A stretch of DNA of 25,048 bases from Priapulus caudatus (lineage: Eukaryota > Priapulida > Priapulimorpha > Priapulimorphida > Priapulidae): NCBI RefSeq assembly GCF_000485595.1, contig NW_014577062.1:1234159-1259206 (forward strand). Reading direction: 5' to 3'. This document shows, piece by piece, positions 17,650 through 25,048 of the stretch. Below the pieces are notes generated by a model. It was not told where the DNA came from, did no database searches, and worked only from the letters and a program-made list of their open reading frames with translations. Made by a program: the position numbers and the translations under genes. How positions within the stretch are numbered: position 1 is the stretch's first letter; every line of letters starts with the position of its first letter.

Positions 17650-18530
17650 TACATTAGAAAATGCTTACCAATGTTTCGTTTGAATACGTCTGTTTTTACA
17701 GGATCAGATTGCATAATGCATATCGTGCACGCTTATTATATTATCGTGCTATTCAAAATTAATGGCATTCTATCCTTATGAAATTCGTGATAAACTTTTT
17801 ATGATGTTTCTAACAACGATCCCTTAGTGAAACTGCGACAGTCACGCCCTCTCTTGACGGTTGAACGTAACAACATTAGGTTTGATATATGCATTCGACG
17901 TGCGCGTGCGTGCATATGCACGCGCGTGTGCATGTATAAGCGCGTGTTCGTGTGTATGCGCGCGTATGTGCGTGTATGCGCCAATGCGTGCACAAGGTAC
18001 ATGTGCGTAAGTGGGATAAATGCGTGCCGGCGTGTTTCTCTATCTACGAAGCGTTAGGATTGGATGTTCGACGACAAACAGTGCCTCAAGATGGCACTAC
18101 CGTCGCATTTACGGCATTTCTGCTTTAGCCAGTGACTCATTCTATGGTGTGCGGCAGATAATATAATTAGGACAAAATTACCAAGGGCTAATATGTTTAT
18201 ATTGTAGTACCTAATAATTTACAGTAACCAGAGTAGCAAGAATATTTACATAAATTAAGCAAAACGGCTATTTCCACCAGTACCTCATACAGTCCTAATT
18301 GCGTATGGGACTATAGTCCGTGCGTACTTCGAATATCACACCCACATAAATGTGTTCTGCTACTGCTGTGCGCTCACACAATCATTGGCGGTTTTAATTA
18401 CCTGAGCCCGGAAAATAATGGACGTAATTGCACGAAGCCGACAAACTGTTTAAATATTTTAACACACATCACCATCACTCCGGCGAGACAATACAGACAT
18501 CCCCGATGCTGGTAGATTGCATGTAATTGT
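17650..18530. other. No supported gene
   Basis: AT-rich, with a CGTG/CATG-rich patch at about 17897-18010 that includes the perfect 16-base palindrome GCGTGCATATGCACGC (17908-17923). Further LINE sequence may extend upstream from 17650 but I could not confirm any motif. Confidence 0.35.
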
Positions 18531-18531
18531 A

Positions 18532-18542
18532 CCCCCCCCCCC
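18532..18542. repeat. (C)11 homopolymer
   Basis: Eleven cytosines directly before a GC-rich block; a likely place for a length error. Confidence 0.9.
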
Positions 18543-18611
18543 GTCCGCGCGAGGTAGTTCTCCGTTGACTTGCCATTTAATCGCGCGGAAGTTGGAATCT
18601 CATTAACGGCA

Positions 18612-18905
18612 ATGATAGGTGCTGCGCAAAAGCAGCCGATTCACGGTGGGTGCGCACACAGGTACGATGGAGCCTGCGTCACGACACGTGCTGTCCGCCG
18701 CGCTGGCACGGGGACAGCGACTGATCATGCGCTGACGCAGCGGATGGTGGCAGCAGCAACGTCGACGGAGGCTGTTGTCTCACATCTGAAACACATCTCT
18801 CATGAATGCTGCGACGGATGCGGAATCACATTGTCGGCATCTGTTGTAGGGACGACGGTCCGATTCTTCGCTGTATTCTTAGTTACGCTTGTACTGTTCT
18901 CGTAG
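18612..18905 (+). CDS. Hypothetical 97-residue frame with hydrophobic C-terminus
   Basis: ATG to TAG in a GC-rich block. No family recognised. Residues 60-70 read KHISHECCDGC, giving a small cluster of Cys and His. The last 13 residues (FFAVFLVTLVLFS) are fully hydrophobic and end the protein, after small residues LSASVVGTT, the layout of a GPI-attachment signal or tail anchor. There is no N-terminal signal peptide, so a GPI reading would need an upstream exon. AATAAA follows 118 bases after the stop, then a GT/T-rich stretch, which fits a 3' terminal exon. Chance remains quite possible. Confidence 0.27.
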   Translation: MIGAAQKQPIHGGCAHRYDGACVTTRAVRRAGTGTATDHALTQRMVAAATSTEAVVSHLKHISHECCDGCGITLSASVVGTTVRFFAVFLVTLVLFS

Positions 18906-19022
18906 TGCGGTTGCCCCGCGTGATATAAGTTAGTGTGAAAACGAGTCTATTTATGCCTTCATGTTGTTTCGTTTTTCGTTCTTCTTCGTCGCTTGTTCTT
19001 TATGCCTATGTTTCGTTCATGC

Positions 19023-19028
19023 AATAAA
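19023..19028 (+). promoter_or_regulatory. Candidate poly(A) signal AATAAA
   Basis: Lies within GCAATAAATG, about 118 bases after the stop at 18905. It is followed about 40-60 bases on by TTATTGTTGTTGTTATTATT, a T/GT-rich downstream element. This is the best-placed signal in the window. Confidence 0.4.
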
Positions 19029-19545
19029 TGCCTTCGGGTTGACTTTAGTCCTACCATTGACAATGCTTTATTGTTGTTGTTATTATTATCATTATCATTA
19101 TTATTATTGACTATAGTAGTCCATTTTTTTCAACAGACATCTGAGTTATTTCGGTAACGCCCGATATAAATAAATAATAAAGGATTGCAGTATGCTGCGA
19201 AATGATTGCGAAATATGATTACGACAACACTTAGTGGAAATTACTGACGTGTTATCCACAGTAATTACAAATACAATTAAGTTAACGTTAAGTTAACGTC
19301 GTGCATACATTATGTTGTTAGACGCGCTAGCTATTCCCGTATTTAGTTTGCCCCCCAAGCAAAATTTTGAATGAAATAGTTGATTTTTTCTTCGGAACAT
19401 AGTCCAATAGACAAGGAAGTAGAACGTTAAATGTCAAGTAAACGCGAATAAAAGCGTTATATGATACTTTAAAACGCCACTGTTTACATAGTGAATCGTT
19501 TTAATGCTTTGCTTGCAGCGTTTGCGAAGGTAGTACGACCGTTTT
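19029..19545. other. No supported gene
   Basis: AT-rich. A TTGCCCCCCAAGCAAAATTTTG at about 19348-19369 resembles the interior of the MITE that follows and may be a remnant of a related copy. Confidence 0.3.
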
Positions 19546-19778
19546 CAGGGGCGGAGGCTGAGCAAATTCCTAGGGGGGGGGCAAAATTTCAAGACTCATC
19601 TATGTAAGATTGAGCGACGGGCACGTACGTGGTAGGGGTGGGTTTGAGACAAGGCTTTCACGGATAAGTGACCAAAAAATCACGTTAGGGTTATTTACGA
19701 TTATTAGCTAAGCTTTTTTTTGCTCCAAAATCTAGGGGGGTACAGCTGCCCCTTGCCCTCCGACAGGCTACGGCCCTG
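19546..19778. mobile_element. hAT-like MITE remnant
   Basis: The left end is CAGGGGCGGAGGCTGAG; the reverse complement of the right end is CAGGGCCGTAGCCTGTC, 12 of 17 matching. CAGGGGCGG-type ends are characteristic of hAT non-autonomous elements. Inside, CCTAGGGGGGGGGCAAAATT near the left and CCAAAATCTAGGGGGG near the right echo each other. No transposase and no clear 8-bp duplication remain. Confidence 0.5.
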
Positions 19779-19997
19779 GTTTCCATTGACGTGGAATATA
19801 ATTAAGTCTGGATGTAACCGTAAAGGGCTGGGACTAGGCTATCGGCGGTAGCTGTTGGTGTACATTTCGTACAGCAGATATTTGCATGTATTTACCGGTG
19901 ATTCGCGGCGTTTTCGCTTCCGTGTTAGCATTCTTGCTGGCATTAACGTCTAAACATGTCGCTATTTTTGTAGTCTCTCCCGATTCATCAATTTCAC

Positions 19998-20475
19998 GCG
20001 CGCACGCACGCATAGAGGCGTGCACACACGCGCGCACGCACGCATTGAGGCGTGCATGCACGCGCGCACGCACGCATAGAGGCGTGCACACACGCGCGCA
20101 CGCACGCATAGAGGCGTGTACACGCGCGCGCACGCACGCATAGAGGCGTGCATATACGCGCGAACGCACGCATAGAAGCGTGCACACACGCGCGCACGCA
20201 CGCATAGAGGCATACGCGCGAACGCACGCATGGAGGCGTGCATGCACGCGCGCACGCACGCATAGAGGCGTGCACATACGCGCGCACGCACGCATAGAGG
20301 CGTGCACACACGCGCGCACGTACGCATGGAGGCGTGCATGCACGCGCACACGCACGCATGAAGGCGTGCACACACGCGCGCACGCACGCATGGAGGCGTG
20401 CACACACGCGCGCACGCACGCATAGAGGCGTGCACACACGCGCGCACGCACGCATGGAGGCGTGCATGCGCGCGC
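19998..20475. repeat. 32-bp CG-rich minisatellite, ~15 units
   Basis: The unit is CGCGCGCACGCACGCATAGA followed by GGCGTGCACACA, with regular variants CATGGA and GTGCATGCA. The period of 32 leaves several Cys/Arg/Ala-rich frames open on both strands; these are not genes. The alternating CG/CA sequence is Z-DNA-prone. Confidence 0.95.
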
Positions 20476-20685
20476 GGAGAGCATATGTCATATCATTTGA
20501 GTAAACAATCCATGATAAACTTTAATATTTAGTTAATAATTTTGTAGGTGAATATTATAAAACGAAAAACGAATCATCTTTCATTGTGTTTTCTTAATTT
20601 TAATTACATAAAAACGTTATATTTACCTGCCGCCGTGCGATACACTGACTTGCCTTACTCAAATCTCACACAGGCGACAAACGCA

Positions 20686-20905
20686 CAAACGCACGCGCGC
20701 ACACACGCTCACATGCATGCGAGCACACGCACGTATGCTTTAACGTCCACACGTGCTTTTACGGACACGCACAACTATACGCACACGCAAGCTCACACGC
20801 GCGCACACATGTATTTACGCGCACTCACACACGCGCACACGCACGCACGCAAGCAAGCAGGTACACACGCACACACATACACGCGCACGCACACACACGT
20901 ACCAA
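20686..20905. repeat. CACG/ACAC low-complexity tract
   Basis: Imperfect CACACG, CACGCA and CTCACA words without a fixed period, ending CGCACGCACACACACG. Confidence 0.85.
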
Positions 20906-21123
20906 TAGGGAATGTAATTCGTATAGCGAAAAGGCTTTTTAACCAGAGCTTTATATGGAATTCCTATTATAACATTTATTTCTATTACGTACTTATGATG
21001 GCGTGCAAAACGCGCTAACTTTGTTCGCGATGCCACCATCATCAATACGGTACTGGCAGAGTGTCGCGCAGGTTCCGTTTTGGGAAATTAATGAAAACAT
21101 TGCGTGTGTAAAAAACGGGATGT

Positions 21124-23340
21124 GTCTCGCTTTTTATATTAGTGTGAAGTGTGTGTCAGCTGCAATATTAATGTGGAGTGTGTGTCGGCTTCTATATTAG
21201 TGTGAAGTGTGTGTCGGCTTCTATATTAGTGTGGAGTGGGTGCTACCTGCTATATTAGTGTGAAGTGTGTGTCGGCTTCTATATTAGTGTGTAGTGTATG
21301 CTACCTGCTATATTAGTGTGTAGTGTGTGCAACCTGCTATATTAGTGTGTAGTTTGTGCTACCTGCTATATTAGTGTGTAAGTGTGTGCTACCTGTATAT
21401 TAAGTGTGTAGTGTATCTGGCTACGTGCTATAATTGTGTGTAGGGTGTGCTACCTGCCGTAATTTGTGTGGAGTGTGTGCTACCTGCTTTTAGTGTGTAG
21501 TGTGTGCTACCTGCTTGATATTAGTGTGGAGTGTTGTGTACCTGCCCTATTTAGTGATGGAGTGTGTGCTACCTGTATATTAGGGTGGAGTTGTGATACC
21601 TGCCTATATTAGTTGTGTTGATGTGTGTACTGCTATATTTAGTGTGGGACGTATGTGCTACTGCTATTTAAGTGTGGAGTGTGTGTTCCTTGCTATATTA
21701 GTGTGTTAGTGTGTGCCTACCTGCTTATTTAGTGTGGAGTGTGTGCTACCTGCTATATTAAGTGTGGAGTGTGTGCTTACTGCTTTTTAGTGTGAGTAGA
21801 TGTGCTACTGTTATATAGTGTGGAGTGTGTGTACCTGATATATTGGTGTGGAGTGGTGTGCTACCTGCTATATTAGTGTGGAGTGTGTGCTACCTGCCTA
21901 TATTGAGCGTGTGTCGTGTGTGCTACTGCTTATATAGTGTGGAGTATGTGTACTGCTCATTTAGTGTGAGTGTGTCGCTACCTGCCTATTGTGTGGAGTG
22001 TGGCTTAATGCCTTTATTAGTGTGGAGTGTGTGCTTACCTACTATATTGTTGTGGAGTGTGTGCTACCTGCTATAGGAGGATGTAACGTGTGTGCTTACC
22101 TGCTATATTAGTGTGAGTGTGCTGCTACTTGATTATATTAGTGTGTAGTGGTGCTACCTTGCGTTATTAGTGTGAGTGTGTGCTACCTGTCTATATTAGT
22201 GGGAGTGTGTGCTACCTGGTATATTGTGTGTGTGTGTTGCTACTGCTCTTTAGGCTGTGGGTGGATGCTACCTGTTTACTTAGTGTCAGTGTGTGCTCCT
22301 TGACTTATTAGTGTGAGTGTGTGCTACCTGCTATATTAGTGTGAGTGTGTGCTACCTGCTATTTAGGTGTGCGAGTTGGTGTGTACTGCCTAATTAGTGT
22401 GGGTGTGTGCTACTGATTATTGTGTGGAGTGTGTGCTACCTGCTCTTATTGTGTGGAGTTGTTTGCTACCTGCTATGCTAGTGTTGAGTGTGTGTACCTG
22501 CTATATTAGTGTGTAGTTGTGCTACCTGCTATATTAGTTGGAGTGTGTGTAGCCTGCTATATTAGGGTGAGTGTGTGCTACCTTGCTATATTGTGTGTGT
22601 GTGTCGGCTGCCTATTTAGTGTGGAGTCGTGTGCTACCTAGCTTATTTAGTGTTGTGTGTGTACCTGCTATATTGATGTGGGTGTGTGGCGGCTGCTATA
22701 TTAGTGTGGAGTGTGTGCTACCTGCTAATATTAGTGTGTAGTGTGTGCTACCTGCTATATTAGTGTGGGTGTGTGGTCGGTGCTTATATTTAGTGTGGAG
22801 TGTGTGCTACCTGCTTATTGGGTGTATGTGTGTGTTACCTGCTATATAGTTGGAAGTGTGTGTACCTGCTATTACTAGGTGTTGGTGTGTGACTACTGCT
22901 ATATTCGCTGTGTGTGTGTGCTTACTGCCTATACTAGTGTTGAGTGTGTGTACCTTGCTATTTAGATGTGGTAGTGTGTGCTACCTGCTTAGTTAGTGGT
23001 GCGAGTGTGTGTCGGCTGCCTTATTGTGTGGAGTGTGTTGCTACCTGCCCTATATTAGTGTGGAGTGTGTGCTACTGCCAATATTAGTGTGTGTGTGTCG
23101 CACCTGTATATTGTGTGTAGTGTTGTGCTACTGCTATTTAGTGTGTAGTGGTGTGCTACTGCTATATTAGTGTGTAGTCCTGTGCTACCTGCTTATTGTG
23201 TGGAGTGTGTGCTAACTGCTATATAGTGTGTGTGTGTGCTTTTTACCTTGCTATCTGTAGTGTGTAGTGTGTTGCTCGTTCTATTTGGTGGAGTGTGTGT
23301 CGGCTGCTTATATTCGCTGGGTGTTCGTGCAAACGCTATA
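21124..23340. repeat. 29-bp satellite block, ~76 units
   Basis: The unit is TATTAGTGTGGAGTGTGTGC followed by TACCTGCTA. A minor type has GTCGGCTTC or GTCGGCTGC in place of CTACCTGC. Units near the left end (to about 21380) keep an exact 29-base period. From about 21390 to 23300 almost every unit has one-base gains or losses. Confidence 0.95.
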
Positions 23341-23614
23341 TTGTCGTCGTTTAATGTTGGTGTCGGCGGCTACATCACTGTGTGTTCGGTGGTTCGGTAG
23401 CGGGATGATACGTGACGACGCCATGTTGAGTCACGATTTATCAAATTGCAAAATCTGCGAAATTCGTGAACGATGTCATCAATAGCCTTTTAGTCTACGG
23501 ACTATTCCACCGCTGAATGACAGCCAGGTAACTATTTGTAATTTCGTTTTCGAGATCTCTCTTTTTGGTATATACTCGTGTATCTATTTCACTCAATCTG
23601 GCGCATGCATGCTT

Positions 23615-23618
23615 TCAG

Positions 23619-23650
<32 letters not shown>

Positions 23651-23843
23651 ACTCTCTCTCTCTCTCTCTCTCTCATTCTGTCTCGCGCGCGTTCTCTCTC
23701 TCTTCTCTCTCTCTCTTCTCTCTCTTCTCCTCTCTTTTTTCGTCGTGGTGGCGCTCTCTCTGCTGGTGGGTCGTGTCTGCTGCTGCGTCTGCTGCTCTCT
23801 CTCTCTCTCTGCTTCTCGTCTCTTCTCTCTCTCTCTCTCTATC

Positions 23844-23898
<55 letters not shown>

Positions 23899-23905
23899 CT
23901 CTCTC
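23615..23905. repeat. (CT)n microsatellite block
   Basis: Long CT runs interrupted by TTCTCTCTCT, CGCGCGC and a GC-rich stretch at about 23745-23800. The Ser/Leu-rich and Arg/Glu-rich frames on the two strands are repeat translations. Confidence 0.97.
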
Positions 23906-24015
23906 GGTCTTTGATTGTGTTTGCATGTGTGCATGCATATGCGTGAACGTCTGCGTGAGCGCGTGCGCGCGTGCGTGTATACGTGGGTGCGGTCATGTAT
24001 ACGAGTGTGTTCCCC

Positions 24016-24130
24016 GCCTCTCTCTTCCTCTCTCTCCCTCCCCCCTCTCTCTCTCTCTCTCCCTCTCCCTCCCTCTCTCTCTCGCTCTCTCTCTCTCCCC
24101 TCTCTCTCTCCCACTCTCTTTCGCTCTCTT
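24016..24130. repeat. CT/CCCTCT microsatellite
   Basis: CT dinucleotides with CCCTC and CGCTC interruptions. Confidence 0.95.
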
Positions 24131-24139
24131 ACATCTACT

Positions 24140-24995
24140 CGATTACATGTATAGTCGGTGTTTCCCTTCCAGATCTCGAAGCTGCGTGTTACCCTGCGGC
24201 ACAGGGCGCCCGAATATCTGAAACAGAGCAGAAAGTCGTTCAGATTCACCGCTCAGTTGGTTAGTCGCGGTTTGTTCTGCGACATGTCGCGACCTGTGAG
24301 AGCGTCGCTGTGACACGAGGCGTGTCTGATTTTGTGTAGATTGGTTTTGGCGCCGGAGATCGGAGACGACTACCCCGCGCCCTTGCGATGACTAGAACAA
24401 CGCAATGCACTGGCGGTGCAGCAGGACCGTGCGCGTATTTGTTGAAAACACACGAGCAGGCGCGTTCCGTGATCGCGTGAGAAGTCGTTGTCTAGTTCGC
24501 GCACGCATTGGGACGACGAACCTCACAGCACGGCACGACTAGGAGAATGGCGTAGACTCACACCGGGTTGTTACAGGGAGGAATAGTAAATAGTAAATAA
24601 ATATAAATATACGAGTAGAAAAGAAGCGTAGCCGTGCCGTGCCCGAGCAACAAGTGAGATCATGCTATACGAGGAAGCGTGATCGACCGCCGATCGTGTG
24701 TTATACATGCGATGCAAAGTGGCAACATGTGCCATGCATGGCTCGCCAGAAAAGACATGCATAAATTAATATAAGCATTGGGGAACCCAGGGCGTGATGC
24801 TGCGAGCAAAGTGAATATTATAGAACGAATTTTGCCAAGCACATGTGCGGTCGGCCAGGCCGCGAGTATCTTTTTCCCAGTCGACATAGAATTTAGCGCC
24901 TTCTGATTGGCTGCTTCGATTTGCTTTACCTTTGACAAGAGAACAAACGCCCATTTGTAACATAGCGAAGAATTGCAATTATTTTGCAATAATAA
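24140..24995. other. CpG-rich then AT-rich flank of the telomeric tract; no supported gene
   Basis: 24160-24560 is CpG-rich, with a GCGACATGTCGC palindrome near 24279 and a TTTGGCGCC E2F-like word near 24346. From 24570 the sequence turns AT-rich. Minus-strand frames at 24571-24989 overlap one another and show no recognised domain. Confidence 0.4.
24903..24912 (-). promoter_or_regulatory. CCAAT (NF-Y) box
   Basis: CTGATTGGCT on the plus strand reads AGCCAATCAG on the minus strand, a full NF-Y core with preferred flanks, about 85 bases from the telomeric tract. Promoter activity is inference. Confidence 0.3.
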
Positions 24996-25048
24996 CCCTA
25001 ACCCTAACCCTAACCCTAACCCTAACCCTAACCCTAACCCTAACCCTA
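24996..25048 (-). repeat. Telomeric repeat (CCCTAA)n at the right edge
   Basis: Nine uninterrupted CCCTAA units reach the last base of the window. The G-rich strand is the minus strand, reading 5' to 3' toward lower coordinates, which is opposite to what the right end of a chromosome should show on the plus strand. Confidence 0.97.

Noticed and set aside
19834-20491. Cys/Arg/Ala-rich frames up to 216 codons
   Set aside because: Translations of the 32-bp CG-rich array on both strands.
24279-24292. GCGACATGTCGC palindrome
   Set aside because: A 12-base palindrome in CpG-rich DNA is expected by chance and has no supporting context.
24660-24989. Two overlapping minus-strand frames beside the telomeric tract
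   Set aside because: Neither shows a domain; being open in two frames over the same DNA suggests chance.

Overview
This window is animal nuclear DNA, most likely from a non-vertebrate. The evidence is TTAGGG-type telomeric hexamers, a decayed non-LTR retrotransposon, MITE-like inverted-repeat elements, a tRNA-derived element, dense and poorly CpG-depleted micro- and minisatellites, and one large intronless gene for an animal-type GT32-like Golgi glycosyltransferase. A marine invertebrate, perhaps a lophotrochozoan, is my guess from the style of that glycosyltransferase and of the repeats. I cannot name the species. There is no operon, phage, CRISPR or bacterial content.

Layout. 1-390: degenerate 37-bp satellite with a (TA)n tract. 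391-3100: AT-rich DNA with CpG-rich patches, an inverted pair of CTA/TAG microsatellites and no convincing gene. 3101-3712: a 21-bp minisatellite that reads openly into a GC-rich reading frame ending in a transmembrane segment (possible terminal exon). 3713-6022: gene-free, with GA/GATA and TG microsatellites. 6023-7462 (minus strand): the glycosyltransferase, with two identical TTACGTCA sites just upstream and a candidate poly(A) signal downstream. 7876-9790: 44-bp and 36-bp minisatellites and a long CTGT/CCGT tract. 10567-10634: a 50-bp palindromic insert between 9-bp direct repeats. 11249-12190: 14-bp and 5-bp arrays. 12373-12444 (minus): a degenerate tRNA-Arg-like sequence. 12897-13172: a G-run inverted-repeat element. 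13430-13760: a CpG-rich patch with a hairpin and an RFX X-box. 13868-14135: alternating CG/TG with a 25-N gap. 14636-14869 and 16363-16428: two exon-like stretches. 16272-16352: interstitial telomeric repeat. 16645-17625 (minus): LINE relic with a heptamer tail, interrupted by a 207-bp GC-rich insert. 18612-18905: small reading frame followed by AATAAA. 19546-19778: hAT-like MITE. 19998-20475: 32-bp CG-rich array. 21124-23340: about 2.2 kb of a 29-bp satellite full of single-base indels. 23615-24130: CT tracts. 24140-24990: CpG-rich DNA with a CCAAT box. 24996-25048: perfect (CCCTAA)n running off the window.

Only the glycosyltransferase is a gene I would defend. The LINE relic is a confident pseudogene. 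The other reading frames are candidates and are marked so. The genes do not form a pathway. The most informative features are structural: two telomeric tracts facing each other, nested insertions, palindromes, and signs of imperfect assembly inside long repeats. I found no clear undescribed system; the best leads are the palindromic micro-insert, the nested LINE insert and the convergent telomeric tracts.
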